Made by a program: the position numbers and the translations under genes | Part shown: positions 42,200 through 52,518 of the stretch, one piece after another | Numbering within the stretch: position 1 is the first letter of the stretch | Layout of the letters: every line of letters begins with the position of its first letter | NCBI RefSeq assembly: GCF_000350225.1 | Contig: NW_005179106.1 | Span: forward strand, 100,453-164,452 | Reading direction: 5' to 3' | DNA length: 64,000 bases | Source of the DNA: Chondrus crispus | Lineage: Eukaryota > Rhodophyta > Florideophyceae > Gigartinales > Gigartinaceae | Notes under the pieces: generated by a model | Told to the model about the DNA's origin: nothing | Seen by the model: only the letters and a program-made list of their open reading frames with translations | Databases searched by the model: none

Positions 42200-43827
42200 G
42201 GATCTTTTCAATGTAAATTAATTGAAGGAATTAGTGAGAGTAATCTTTGCTTGATAGTCAGCCCTCAAGATACATCACAGAACACAATGCCAAGGTGATA
42301 TGATTTAGAATTCCCGAACGGGAACGAGATAAGAAAGAAATGGGACGGGATGGGATTTTGAAAGTGAGAAGATGGCAGAATGGAAGAAAATGGGACGTCG
42401 TGAGAGGAATGAGAAGGGATAGATGACCAGGCGGGGAGCTGGATGGCACACAAAGGACTAGAAGTATGGCACACGAGGGACTGGACGGATGGCAGAAGGG
42501 GGAGAGTCGTATGGCAAAAGAGATTGGTCGGGATGGCAGGAGAGGGCGGGATGGCGGGGAGGGAGGGGTAGTGTAGCCGGACGGTGAGGGGAGAATGACA
42601 GAGGAGAGGGTGGGAGATAGAAAGATGGGAAATAGTGGGCGGAAGGAGGGAGGGGGTCAGGTGACAAGATGGGAAAGACTAAGATAGCAAGAGTTGAAGA
42701 AGGAGCTAGGAGGGTTAGTGGCGAGAGTTTAGCGAATAGGAGGGAGAGCGTCGGGGTATCGGAGAAAGAGGAGCTGAAGACCAGCAGGGGCCGGAGAGGA
42801 GGACAGAGATCGGCCCGAAGGCAAGATAGAGGGGGACGGATAGCAAGACGGAGAGGCCAGGATGGCAAGAGAGAGGAGATAGTCTGGAAGGATGAAAAAG
42901 GGCGACGAGGGTGGCTGGAAGGCACGGGTTTAGAAGATTTATGCGTGAAAGAAAATTGCGGGTGCAGGACGTATGCTCTCACACAAGGTGACGAAGTGGC
43001 AAGGGAAACTACATGAAAAAAACAACAGTTGCAGAAGTAAAGTAGTACCGCTGGAGCCAGCGTTCCTTTGAGAGGCGGTACGCGGCGCTTTCTTTGTAGA
43101 AGACCAAGATATCGTTATATGAGTGAGCTGCCCAGATTCAGGGTTCCGGCAAACCAACCTGGAGCTTGAGTTAAATAGAAATTGAAGCACAACTCTTAAT
43201 CCGGAAGTTTCGAGCTTTCGAGAAGGCGCGAGATTTTGACTAAATATTTTTGAAAAGTGTGGACGAGGTTTTGTCATGCAATGTTTGAACTTTCCGGAGA
43301 TCGATATTGGAAAGTTTAGTTTTTCACGAAGGTTCACTGCCGCATTACAGAAGACATACCTGAGCCAATATACTGAACCTATCAATGCCATACAATTATC
43401 TGGCTCTGCTCGCTTCCACCGTTCCTACTCAGTCCTCCAATCACATGTGCTCCCATAGAATGTCTTAAATTTAAATAGCTGACCGTGGTTTCTTCACAAG
43501 CATGACCCAGCCACCGTGACAGAAATCACGGTGCAAACGACAGCAGGCACGGACGAATAATTCACCTCCAACTCATATTCTCATGACCGAGCCTCTGAGA
43601 AGGGGGAATTTTTTTATATCCTCTGAGAAATGTGACGGTCGGGAGTGACGTTCTTCGAGCACACGTGTAATATAATGTAAGCATACTATTCTGTAAAGCG
43701 TGCTAACTCGATCTCTCGGACCGTGCCTCCGATGAAACACTCCATCGTCCTTCACCTCTCTTCGCTCTCCTTTCATCCCTGCTCCGACCACAAGCTGAAC
43801 TTAACTGGTCCCGAACCAAGCAACACC
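42200..43827. other. Intergenic, purine-rich low complexity
   Basis: 42,300-42,960 is a G/A-rich stretch with imperfect repeats around GGATGGCA and GGGAGG. It gives open frames on both strands of up to 174 codons that are composition artefacts. 43,480-43,800 becomes C/T-rich towards the Tic20 start. Confidence 0.5.
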
Positions 43828-44523
43828 ATGCCTTTCCCCTTCTCTCCCGCCTTCCTGCCCCCAACGGCCCTCCCCTCGTTCCTTCCCCCCTCTCCTCACA
43901 CAGCCCCCTGCACCAAGCGCCCGCCCACGCGCATAAATTCCCCGCTTCCCCGCGCCCGCTTCCCCGCCATCCCTCTCCGTGTCGCCCCGTCCGCTGCCCC
44001 CCGGTCAGCCCCCCAAATGCGAATGGGCGGTGGCGGCCGCGGCTCACCCCCGGCCCCCGCCGTGGAGCGTCTGCTCGCCTCGCTGCCGTACCTCATCCCG
44101 CTGCTGGACTCGCTGTCCTTCGGCAAGTTTGTCTTCGCCAAGGTCCCGTTGCTCGGCTCGCTGGTCCTGGGTCCGCTGCTCCCGTTGTACAGCATCTACC
44201 GCGGTATCCCGTTCTTCGCGTTTGGTATCTTCATCGTCCTGTTCATCTTCGTCGTCAGGAATACAAGCATTTCGCGGTATATACGGTTCAATACGTACCA
44301 GGCCCTCATTTTGGACATCGCCCTCATCTTTCCACAGCTGTTTCAGGGCATCAATACGGGAGGCGTTATCCCCGGCTCTGTTGTAGAAGTATGTAGTACC
44401 GCCGTGTTTTACGCTATTTCGTTTGCCATTATGTATGCCGTTATCACTAATGCCAAAGGCCAAACGCCCGATGAGATCCCGGGTGTTTCCGCCTCGGTTT
44501 ACCAGCAAATGGGACCGTTTTGA
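43828..44523 (+). CDS. Tic20-type plastid protein-import channel component
   Basis: 231 residues. Inner-envelope TIC translocon core subunit. The first about 65 residues are a P/S/R-rich presequence starting MPFPFSPAF (a Phe near the start is typical of red-type plastid targeting). The mature part has four membrane segments and the Tic20 pattern: LPYLIPLLDSLSFGKFVF, VVRNTSISRYIRFNTYQA, LILDIALIFPQLF and a last segment around VCSTAVFYAISFAIMYAV. Upstream in-frame codons exist (from 43,723), but the second ATG gives a normal presequence. In several red algae a Tic20 relative is plastid-encoded (ycf60), so the nuclear copy is informative. Confidence 0.88.
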   Translation: MPFPFSPAFLPPTALPSFLPPSPHTAPCTKRPPTRINSPLPRARFPAIPLRVAPSAAPRSAPQMRMGGGGRGSPPAPAVERLLASLPYLIPLLDSLSFGKFVFAKVPLLGSLVLGPLLPLYSIYRGIPFFAFGIFIVLFIFVVRNTSISRYIRFNTYQALILDIALIFPQLFQGINTGGVIPGSVVEVCSTAVFYAISFAIMYAVITNAKGQTPDEIPGVSASVYQQMGPF

Positions 44524-44702
44524 ATTGTGTCTAAACACAATACACGCAACTCTCAAGTATGTAAAGAGCGGCGACGCACCCGTGAACGGGGAGGATGTTG
44601 TGTGATAAACTTTCGTTTTACATTCTGTTGCGCAATGGCAATCTACGCAAAAGTCGCCACGAAACGGGCCCCCTTTCCTGACGCCTGACGCCAACCCTAG
44701 CG

Positions 44703-45476
44703 TTAATCGGGGCGAATAACCATGACCTTCTGGTCGTATTCAACGGCATCACCATCCTCGACAAAGATCTCATTAACAGTACCTGATGCTTCCGACAAAT
44801 AAACGTACTGCTGCCCCAGCTGCTCGATGATGCATACAGGTTGATTAAAGTCCACATGATCACCCACATTAACCAAAGGCGGCTTGTTTTTAGCGCCGCT
44901 ATAAAAGAAGCCCACACGATTCGACATGACCACAAAGTCAGAGTCATACACAGTCTCTGGATCGCCGGTAGGGTCCGGCTTGCCCTGCTCCACGGTTGGT
45001 ATATCCACCACTGCGCCCTCGTCGTGCGTCACGGCCTCGTCCTCATAAACCACGCCCGGCTCCTGCGTCTCATACACCACGGCCCCCTCAGCGGCGCGAA
45101 CCGGGCGCGCGAGCTTGCCGTCTTCGAAGCCCCTGCCGCCCGCGCGGGAGATCTCGACGGCGACGCCCTTGTCGGCGAGCCGGAAGTCCCTGAGGTCGAA
45201 CTCGTCGACGAGCGCGATGATCTCCTCGATGTCGGTCAGCGTCTGGATGGATGACTGCGCCACGTCTGCCCCGGGGCTGATGACAACGTCGACGCCGTCG
45301 ACCTCGCCCATGGGCGCCTCCGCGGCCGTGACGGGCTCGCCGCTGGCGACGGCCATGACGCCGCGGCGCTGCAGCGATCGCGCCGGCAGAGCGCGCCGTG
45401 GAGAGATGGCCACCGTGCGGGATGTACCGCGCAGAGCGCACGGCACCGGCGCGGTGAAGGCGGGGATAGAAGGCAT
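44703..45476 (-). CDS. BCCP-like protein without biotin lysine (BADC type)
   Basis: 257 residues. Presequence about 1-45 (MPSIPAFTAPVPCALRG..., R/A-rich). An N-terminal helical part (IQTLTDIEEIIALVDEFDLRDFRL) matches the BCCP/BADC family and is followed by a D/E-rich linker. The C-terminal biotinyl/lipoyl fold is complete: VGFFYSGAKNKPPLVNVGD, VCIIEQLGQQYVY, SGTVNEIFVEDGDAVEYDQKV. Where BCCP has EAMKM with the biotinylated Lys, this protein reads EQLGQ, with no Lys. Plant BADC proteins have the same loss and down-regulate plastid acetyl-CoA carboxylase by taking BCCP's place. The same role is inferred here. The open frame reaches 45,743, but the Met at 45,476 fits a plastid presequence. Confidence 0.8.
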   Translation of the reverse strand: MPSIPAFTAPVPCALRGTSRTVAISPRRALPARSLQRRGVMAVASGEPVTAAEAPMGEVDGVDVVISPGADVAQSSIQTLTDIEEIIALVDEFDLRDFRLADKGVAVEISRAGGRGFEDGKLARPVRAAEGAVVYETQEPGVVYEDEAVTHDEGAVVDIPTVEQGKPDPTGDPETVYDSDFVVMSNRVGFFYSGAKNKPPLVNVGDHVDFNQPVCIIEQLGQQYVYLSEASGTVNEIFVEDGDAVEYDQKVMVIRPD

Positions 45477-46449
45477 GGCGTGGGGGTTGGGACGGGAAGA
45501 ATGCGGCGGAGAAGGCGAGCTAGGTAAGAAGGGAGGATTGATTGAGGATGGGCATGTATGGGATCGAGATTGCTCCCGCGCAGGTCTAGAGACCAAGCAT
45601 AGGCGGACAAGTGGAGTTTCAGGAGAGGGTGCGGGCAGAAAAATAGGCCAATTGCGGCGGTGGATCTCGGACGCAGTAACGATGGTGCGTGCAGTTTTGA
45701 TGATATACAAAGGGTAGCGTATAAAACCTGCGCGACTGAACAAGCACGCCTCTGAAGAATCCGTTGTTGACTGTTGCTATTGATAGCAACAGTTAAAACA
45801 TCGACCGCGTGTCTGTTGATATCAACAGACACGCGGTGGATGTTTTAAGCACGTCTTTGCTGTCGCTGTCACGTCGATGGAAAGGGCACGACCTTTCCCA
45901 TACCAGATCTTTCAACAACCGTGGCATCGGTACGGTTTCCAGTTTCCCGGCGTACGTATCTGCGGGCGCGTAGGGAATGATCTGTAAGCGGCAAACGAAA
46001 CAACAATTTCAAGAAACGCGCAAGGGCTTCAACTTTGTCTGCTGAACACTGCCTCGGCTCCTGCTGTGCCCATCGCGACTAGGCATGCCCGTATACATCC
46101 AATAGAAACAGTTTGGCAAGCACCGCGATACCCTGTTCCAACGACTCCGCCAAGGAGACGATCATCCCTCAATAAACAAATACGATTTATCTACAGCACC
46201 AACCTACAACAGCATCATATATCAACAGCTTGCCATCAAACCGTATACTACATCGCCGCCTGCTCCACGTCGCCTCTCCCGCTACCTACCAGCCGAGGCG
46301 ACATCCCAACCCTACGACTCCCGCCGCATAAAAAACCAAATAACAACAGTACAGCCACATCGCACCTAGACCCAACCCCTTGGGCGGAACACGCACAAGG
46401 ACCAAATACGCAATCAAAAAAAAAAACAATCACACATACACACCACCTT
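45477..46449. other. Intergenic with two hairpins
   Basis: About 970 bp between the BADC-like start and the end of the NTF2-like gene. Two hairpins are listed separately. No gene seen. Confidence 0.45.
45770..45848. repeat. Adjacent hairpins: 11-bp (TG centre) and 28-bp (no loop)
   Basis: First: arms 45,770-45,780 and 45,783-45,793 with TG between. Second: arms 45,793-45,820 and 45,821-45,848, one mismatch, no spacer (centre TTGATATCAA). About 300 bp upstream of the BADC-like start. Confidence 0.9.
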
Positions 46450-47253
46450 CTACTTAATAAACAACTCGTCCTCCAGGGGCAGTAAGTGCTCCTCGCACTC
46501 CATTTCCTCCTCCGACACGGCGACAAATTCAAGCGGCTCAAACACGCTCCTAAACCACGGCGGGAGGCCCGACCCGCCGGACCCAACACCCGCGCCGGCT
46601 GGCGTCCCGGGCACGCGGACGGTGCCGACAGCGAGAATGTCCTCAAACATATGGCGCAGTCCAGACCTTCTGCGGGAGTTACTCTCCAATTGATGCACGG
46701 CAACCAACCCTGTGCGGTCGAGCGTGTAAACGCTGAGCCCGTCGAGAACGACGGGCCCCCTCCTGCCGGACCCCATGAGAACCCAGGCGCGGGGCGACGC
46801 GCTGACTCGCCACCGGAGGTAAATCATACCCATGGCGTCGTCGTAGTACAGGCTGGTGATGGACACCGCGGCCGAGCTGAAGAACACCCGCGCCTGGGCG
46901 CGCAGCATCCAGAACGCCGCACGGTACGCGTCGTGCCCCTGCACGCAGTACCCCGTCGAGTCGGCGAAGAGCAGGTGCGGCGCGTAGTGCAACAGGTCCG
47001 GCTCGTGCAGCAGCAGCCGCGGGTAGAAATGCCGCAGATGGTCGATGACAGAGCCCACGTTCGCGTGGTAGTCCGCCGTGCGCCCGGAAGGCGCCGGCGA
47101 CAGCGGCGGCGGCGTGTGCACCGCGGACGGCGGGGCGGCGCGCCGCGGGCAAGGCGGCGCCGGTGTGTAGCGCGGCAAGGAGCGCGGGCGGCGCGCGACG
47201 GCGCGGCGCGGCGGCGCGCGCGCGAGCGACAGCGGCGGAGCGAAGGCGGACAT
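46450..47253 (-). CDS. NTF2-like/DUF2358-type protein, probably plastid
   Basis: 267 residues. The first 50-60 residues are R/P/A-rich without acidic residues (MSAFAPPLSLARAPPRRAVA) and look like a plastid presequence. The rest resembles an NTF2/SnoaL fold of the DUF2358 kind: VGSVIDHLRHFYPRLLLHEP, LLFADSTGYCVQGHDAYRAA, IYLRWRVSASP, LDGLSVYTLDRTGLVAVHQL. It has an acidic C-terminus (EEEMECEEHLLPLEDE). Function unknown; the SOUL protein at 18,716 carries a related domain. GC-rich, with strong antisense open frames that are shadows. Confidence 0.6.
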   Translation of the reverse strand: MSAFAPPLSLARAPPRRAVARRPRSLPRYTPAPPCPRRAAPPSAVHTPPPLSPAPSGRTADYHANVGSVIDHLRHFYPRLLLHEPDLLHYAPHLLFADSTGYCVQGHDAYRAAFWMLRAQARVFFSSAAVSITSLYYDDAMGMIYLRWRVSASPRAWVLMGSGRRGPVVLDGLSVYTLDRTGLVAVHQLESNSRRRSGLRHMFEDILAVGTVRVPGTPAGAGVGSGGSGLPPWFRSVFEPLEFVAVSEEEMECEEHLLPLEDELFIK

Positions 47254-47733
47254 TGCGGGCGACGGAGCTGACGTGACGAGGGCGGGGTTGACGCGGGGGA
47301 GGGCGTTTTGGGGCGAAACGGAAGGAGGCGGTCGCGCGATATTACGGCTTCCGCAGCGGCGTTGCGAGGGGGAGATTTTTGCGCGGCGAACAGAGGGAAT
47401 TGCGGTGGAGAGTGGCAGCCGGCGCGCCGTGATTGGTAGTCCAGAACCCTGAGGCGGATCGGATCCGGCCTGCTGTCAGCTCTGTAATGGCCGGGCGGGG
47501 GAAGTTTCGGGACACTTGGCGCGCGGCGGGCGCGCGGCGGGGCGGGAGCGGGAGCGGGTGTACACGTTGCCACGTGCGCCCGGATCTATGCGCCTCCACA
47601 TCCCCTGGCCAGCAATGCCCCGCTCTGATCCGCCTCCCTCCGTCCCGTGCGCTTTAACGGCGCCCCCGCCCGTCGTCCCATCCGTCGTCCCGCCGCGCCA
47701 CGACCTCGCCGCAGCCATTCGCCACCCCGCGCC
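47254..47733. promoter_or_regulatory. Shared upstream region of NTF2-like and NOM1 genes
   Basis: 480 bp between divergent starts. Contains TGACGTGACG near the NTF2-like start (47,270-47,279) and a pyrimidine-rich stretch before NOM1. No TATA box evident. Confidence 0.35.
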
Positions 47734-50184
47734 ATGCGCCGCCGCCCGTCGCACCCGCGCTTCAAGCGCACCCGCGACACACGCGACCCGCAGACCACGC
47801 TGCCGGCCGCGCTGCAGACGGAGCTGCATCTGGACGAGGCCGCGCCGGCCGGCGCGCCGCAGACGCACGCCGCGCTCCGCAAGGCGAGGCGCAAGCGCGA
47901 CCGCCGCGAGAAGAAGCGCGGCGCGCGTCCCGCGAGGGGGAGAGCTAGAAGCGATGACGCGGCCGCGGAAGCAGGGAAGGAGGAAAACCCGGCCCCGATG
48001 GCCCCGCCCCTCGCCGCGAAAGGGGAGCCGCAGCGCCCGCCCAAGCGCCCGCACGGGGGGGACCCCAACCCGCAGAACATCGGAAAGGGAAGGGGAGGGG
48101 CGGAGGAAAAGAACGGGGTAGGGGCAGAGGCGGGGAATGGTCTGCCCGATGATCCGGATGCGCGAGAGGCCAGGAGATTGGAAAAGTTACTCGGCATTCG
48201 CCGCAAGAAGAGGCGCATGGTGGCAAAGGGCGCGTCGTTCGCGTACGGCGATGCGTTTGGGGACGAGGACGATATTGTAGACTTGCTCGAGTTTTGCGAT
48301 AGGACCGTCACAAGGCGGAACTCGGTGGGGGTGGAGGGCGCGGAGGGAGACGAGGAAGGCGGGGAAGACGAAGGAGAGGACTACTCCGTTTCGGAAGCAG
48401 AACAGTCGGAGGATGACGCAGACCTTCTCCAACCTAATATATCCGTTCCGTCTGATAATGATGCCAACGATGGGAGCCCAGAAGAAAGCGACAACGAGAG
48501 CGAGCCAGAGCCTGGGATGGATATCCCTATTCCACAACGTCTGGTGCACCCGAAGGATAAGAGAGAGTCGAAACCCGCACCGAAGAAATACGTCCCGCCG
48601 AGCGCGAGAGGCCGAGGCGATTCCGCCACCGTAGTGAAAAGGAGAATGCGCGGCCTCCTCAATCGCGTGGCAGAGGCCAATGCGAGCAGCATAGCGGCAG
48701 CCATAATTCGAATCTTCGAAGACCGACAACCAGCGTCGACCACGCAAAGCGTCGCCGAAACTTACGCGCAATGCACTCTAGACGCTGTGCGGGATGGGTC
48801 CGGCGTGGGCTACATCAATCCCTATCTGCAGTCACATGCCTCCATCGCAACGCACGTCTCCAGTCGCGTGAGCCGCGTCGTGCTGGCCTCGCTTCTTGTG
48901 TCGGCTGTACGTAGGTTTCACAGCGAGCTGCCTATGCTCGAGGCGGAGAGCGGGCTACTGAATGACGGCCCCAACCGGAGTGACGTCTATGGCTACACCG
49001 CTTTGCTGGTGTCGTTGTACGAGCGGCGCGCAGTGTCGTGCACCATCGTTTACGATTTGGTCAGAACGGTTGGCGAGTCGCTAAGTTCGGAACGACTCGG
49101 CCTTCTGCTCGCGTTGCTACGGCAAGTGGGGCCCATGCTGCGACAGGATGATCCCAAATCCCTCAAAGATATGATTGAATTCATCCACGACCAGGCTGAT
49201 AAAGTCACAAACTGTTTGGATACAACAGCTGAAGAATCAGTAAAATTGAAGCTTCAAATCATGCTTGAACTTATTGACGACATCAAGAATAACAAGATGA
49301 AGCGCTCGGCCCTGCAAGCGGCTAATGCGAAACATGCATGGGTAGAAGCACCAGACCCACCGCTGTCGGCATCGCTTTCTGATCTTCTAAACGACAGTTT
49401 TACGAGCACCAGATGGTGGGATGCGGACGGGGTCAAGAGCGTTCAGGCGTCCGATGAGGGCGAAGAAAGCGTTCCAGGAACAGAGATGAAGAATAGTCGA
49501 GGCAACGAGCCCAACATTAACAGACTTGCCTCTTCGCTTCGACTCACCACCGGACGCCGAAAAGACCTCTTCAAAGCGATCATGGCAAGTCCCAGCGTTT
49601 CTGAGGCATACGAACGCCTTCAAGACATGTCCGCATTCGACTCCAAAAAGCACCACGACCGCGACACAGCGATTGTCATCTTACATTGCTGCGGGTCAGA
49701 GAAAATATTCAATCCATTCTACGCCTACCTCGCAGAACGAATGTGCAAACGAGCACGACGCTCTCGATTCACGTTTGAATTTGCATGCTGGGATATCTTC
49801 AAATCAATACCGGGAAGTGAGAAGGCAAAACCGATGTCCCAGAGGAGAGCGCGGAATTTTGAACACTTGCTGGCACATCTTTGGTACTCGCAAGCCCTTT
49901 CCCTGTCTGTGTTGCGATATGCGCAAGATTTTGAAGAGTGCGGTGAAGACGAAGTCGCCTTTTATGTCGAAGCTATGGACATACTGTTCTCGAAATTGGT
50001 GTCGGATGGTGAGGACAGCGCAGGAGCACCGTTTGAGAAACTGATATCTGAGACCTGGAACGGAGCAGATGCGTTTCGTGTGTCTTTGGGGTTGTTCCTT
50101 CGGAGCAAAATGCGACCACGACTCAAAGGACAGCAAAAGCAGTTACTGAAAAGAGCAATACGCATCTTGGAGGACAGAAAATGA
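47734..50184 (+). CDS. NOM1/Sgd1-type nucleolar protein (MIF4G + MA3)
   Basis: 816 residues. Ribosome biogenesis factor of the small subunit. N-terminal basic region (residues 1-70) and an acidic D/E/S-rich part (about 190-280) are typical for the family. MIF4G domain from about 325 (RGLLNRVAEANASSIAAAII, YINPYLQSHASIATHVSSR, LYERRAVSCTIVYDLVR) to about 550. MA3 domain from about 625 (GRRKDLFKAIMASPSVSEAYERL, HHDRDTAIVILHCCGSEKIFNPFYAYLAERMC) to the end. The ATG at 47,734 starts MRRRPSHPRFKRTRD; upstream in-frame codons to 47,647 are P/R-rich and less likely. Yeast Sgd1 and human NOM1 bind the DEAD-box helicase eIF4A3/Fal1 through MIF4G. Confidence 0.88.
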   Translation: MRRRPSHPRFKRTRDTRDPQTTLPAALQTELHLDEAAPAGAPQTHAALRKARRKRDRREKKRGARPARGRARSDDAAAEAGKEENPAPMAPPLAAKGEPQRPPKRPHGGDPNPQNIGKGRGGAEEKNGVGAEAGNGLPDDPDAREARRLEKLLGIRRKKRRMVAKGASFAYGDAFGDEDDIVDLLEFCDRTVTRRNSVGVEGAEGDEEGGEDEGEDYSVSEAEQSEDDADLLQPNISVPSDNDANDGSPEESDNESEPEPGMDIPIPQRLVHPKDKRESKPAPKKYVPPSARGRGDSATVVKRRMRGLLNRVAEANASSIAAAIIRIFEDRQPASTTQSVAETYAQCTLDAVRDGSGVGYINPYLQSHASIATHVSSRVSRVVLASLLVSAVRRFHSELPMLEAESGLLNDGPNRSDVYGYTALLVSLYERRAVSCTIVYDLVRTVGESLSSERLGLLLALLRQVGPMLRQDDPKSLKDMIEFIHDQADKVTNCLDTTAEESVKLKLQIMLELIDDIKNNKMKRSALQAANAKHAWVEAPDPPLSASLSDLLNDSFTSTRWWDADGVKSVQASDEGEESVPGTEMKNSRGNEPNINRLASSLRLTTGRRKDLFKAIMASPSVSEAYERLQDMSAFDSKKHHDRDTAIVILHCCGSEKIFNPFYAYLAERMCKRARRSRFTFEFACWDIFKSIPGSEKAKPMSQRRARNFEHLLAHLWYSQALSLSVLRYAQDFEECGEDEVAFYVEAMDILFSKLVSDGEDSAGAPFEKLISETWNGADAFRVSLGLFLRSKMRPRLKGQQKQLLKRAIRILEDRK

Positions 50185-50917
50185 AAGTAGAACAGTACGG
50201 CAGAACACAGGAGTTGTTTAAAAGGCCAGAGTATGGTTGACCATCTGAGCGGGATTTGTGAGCACTAAAGTCTTGAGATTCCACAACGGAGTGTGTATCA
50301 ATGTCGCGATGACTTAACGATATGCTTGAATGGCTCCCAGAAGACATACTTGCCGGCTAATTGCGCGGCGAAAGAGCAACAACGCGATGCGTTTCATACG
50401 TCACCTGTTCATTTGTGAAGCCTTGTTGTCTGCGGATATCTTTAACCTACAGTAGCTCATTTCTCAAAGCGTAGCCTTTTGCCTTCCACGCGACTTGCTC
50501 CATAGACGTTTTCCGAGAAATAACAGGGAGAAGGGGGCATGTCGGGCAGTCTTTAGCAAGCGTCTAAATGCTCTATCCGCAGAGTGTAGAGCTCTTCGGA
50601 CCCGTGCTAAACTCGAGCTCTATCTCCAGCAATTTGGCCGGAACGATCTACCAGAAATCAACTGCTGCGTCCCTTCAGTAGTTGGTGCGTTACGTAGCGC
50701 TAAGCGAGGAAATGAACAACGGCCACCGTATCGAGCGTGAGCACAATGCGTCTTCTGAAGAGATGCGGCAATGGCAAAGAAAGTTAGAAATTAGATTGCA
50801 GGGTTTATCGTTTGAGATGCGATGTAGTCAAAGTTTGAAAGTTGAGCGAATGTGTATCTTTGGACCGTTTCTTCAAGCCTGGAGCTGGCCTCAGAGCGCA
50901 AACTCTTTCCTAGGCCT
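50185..50917. other. Intergenic between convergent genes
   Basis: 730 bp holding 3' regions of NOM1 and actin. Short ORFs only. Confidence 0.45.
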
Positions 50918-52039
50918 TTAGAAGCACTTGCGGTGAACGATGGACGGCCCCATCTCGTCATACTCGCTCTTAGAGACCCACATATTTTGGAAGGTGGACA
51001 GCGATGCAAGAATAGAGCCCCCGATCCAAACTGAGTATTGGCGCTCCGGCGGGGCGATGACCTTGACCTTGACAGACTTTGGCGCAAGATTGAGCAGCTC
51101 CTCGCTGAGTCTGTCGGCAATATTCGGAAACATGGTGGAGCCTCCCGACATGACGACGCTCTTGTACAAATCCCTTCTGATATCAATATCCGTCTTATTC
51201 ACCGAGTCAAAAGCAGTCTCATGCATACCCGAGACCTCGAGACCGATGAGCTCGGGCTTGAACAAAGCTTCGGGGCATTTGAAGCGCTCCGCGCCCACGG
51301 TGATAACTTGGCCGTCCGGAAGCTCGTACTCCTTCTCAAGCTGTGGGTTGGCGTCGGCTTTTGCGTCCTCAGCCTCGTAGTCCTTGGCGACGAAGCACAG
51401 GCTCTGTTTGATGTCACGCACAATTTCAAGCTCGGCTGAAGTGGTAAATGAATAGCCGCGCTGCTGCAGCAGGGTAGCCATCCAAGCGGTGAGGTCCCTG
51501 CCCGCCAAGTCGAGTCGATTAATGGCATGCGGGAGCGAGTAGCCCTCGTATATGGGAACGGTATGCGTGACTCCGTCGCCCGAGTCGACGACAATGCCCG
51601 AGGTACGGCCGGAGGCGTACAGGCTGAGCACAGCCTGGATGTTTGCAAAAAAGGCCGGGACCATAAACGTCTCGAACATGACCTGGGTCATCCTCTCGCG
51701 GTTTGATTTGGGGTTCAAAGGGGCCTCGGTAAGCAGAACCGGGTGCTCCTGGGGGTCGACACGGAGTTCGCCGGTGAAGGCGTGGGCCCAAATCTTTTCC
51801 ATGTCGTCCCAGTTGGTGACGATGCCGTGCTCCAACGGATACTTGATGAGCAGGACGCCGCGGCGGGCCATGGCGGCCTCGCCAATGAACTCGTCTTTGG
51901 TGTTGGCGCCAAGCATGACGCCCTTCACCTTTGGGCGGCCGACCACGGCCGGGAAGACGGCCTTCGGGGCATCTTCGCCGGCCAGGCCAGCTTTGCAGCG
52001 GCCGGACCCGTTGTCTATGACTACGGCGGGCTTGGACAT
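50918..52039 (-). CDS. Actin
   Basis: 373 residues, the usual length. Begins [20 protein letters not shown]; phosphate loops DNGSG and DSGDGVTH; adenosine-binding [10 protein letters not shown]; ends [16 protein letters not shown]. Somewhat divergent from animal/plant actin: the DNase-loop region reads [20 protein letters not shown], and residues about 225-240 ([19 protein letters not shown]) differ from the usual. It is single-exon. The 5' leader contains a 22-nt C-tract (sense strand) 16 nt before the ATG. Confidence 0.97.
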   Translation of the reverse strand: MSKPAVVIDNGSGRCKAGLAGEDAPKAVFPAVVGRPKVKGVMLGANTKDEFIGEAAMARRGVLLIKYPLEHGIVTNWDDMEKIWAHAFTGELRVDPQEHPVLLTEAPLNPKSNRERMTQVMFETFMVPAFFANIQAVLSLYASGRTSGIVVDSGDGVTHTVPIYEGYSLPHAINRLDLAGRDLTAWMATLLQQRGYSFTTSAELEIVRDIKQSLCFVAKDYEAEDAKADANPQLEKEYELPDGQVITVGAERFKCPEALFKPELIGLEVSGMHETAFDSVNKTDIDIRRDLYKSVVMSGGSTMFPNIADRLSEELLNLAPKSVKVKVIAPPERQYSVWIGGSILASLSTFQNMWVSKSEYDEMGPSIVHRKCF

Positions 52040-52054
52040 GGTTAAAGTTGGGGA

Positions 52055-52076
52055 GGGGGGGGGGGGGGGGGGGGGG
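52055..52076. repeat. 22-nt G homopolymer in actin leader
   Basis: Uninterrupted G on plus strand (C in the actin sense strand), 16-37 nt upstream of the start codon. Its length is prone to sequencing error. Confidence 0.9.
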
Positions 52077-52518
52077 ATCGGGGTGGGACGGCAGGCGGGG
52101 GTGGGATGAGCCCGTGAGGTGTGGGGGTGGGCGGGTTGTTTTGAAAGTTTGGGAAGGGTAAAATTACTGTACGTTGGACAGAACAGCAGGACTCTTGAAT
52201 GCGGACGGTTCTACCCGGCGCGGTTACGTGATGACAATAACAATGATGAGATTTGATGGAAAGAGCCAATGAGATTGCAGGGGAAGAAGCAGCATGCGGC
52301 TGCAGTTGGTTCTGGCCCAGCGTCTGGAGGCGCGCACCGTGGCGATGAGTAGTGCCACTGACACGTGGCACCGCCATCGAGCCACCTTCGACTGTTGACA
52401 GTCTGACATCAGAAGCCCCTGACCTGACCTGCCGCTTTCTAGACCTGCCCCCTGTTTCGCGTCTACGTGCTGCACAGCACTGCCATAGACGTTACTCCTG
52501 TTCACCGCTGCTCGTCGC
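52077..52518. other. Actin upstream region
   Basis: 440 bp between the actin leader and the 3' end of the CH-domain gene. No ORF or element. Confidence 0.4.

Noticed and set aside
42458..42982. 174-codon minus-strand frame
   Set aside because: Arises from purine-rich low-complexity DNA; S/P/L-rich with no domain.
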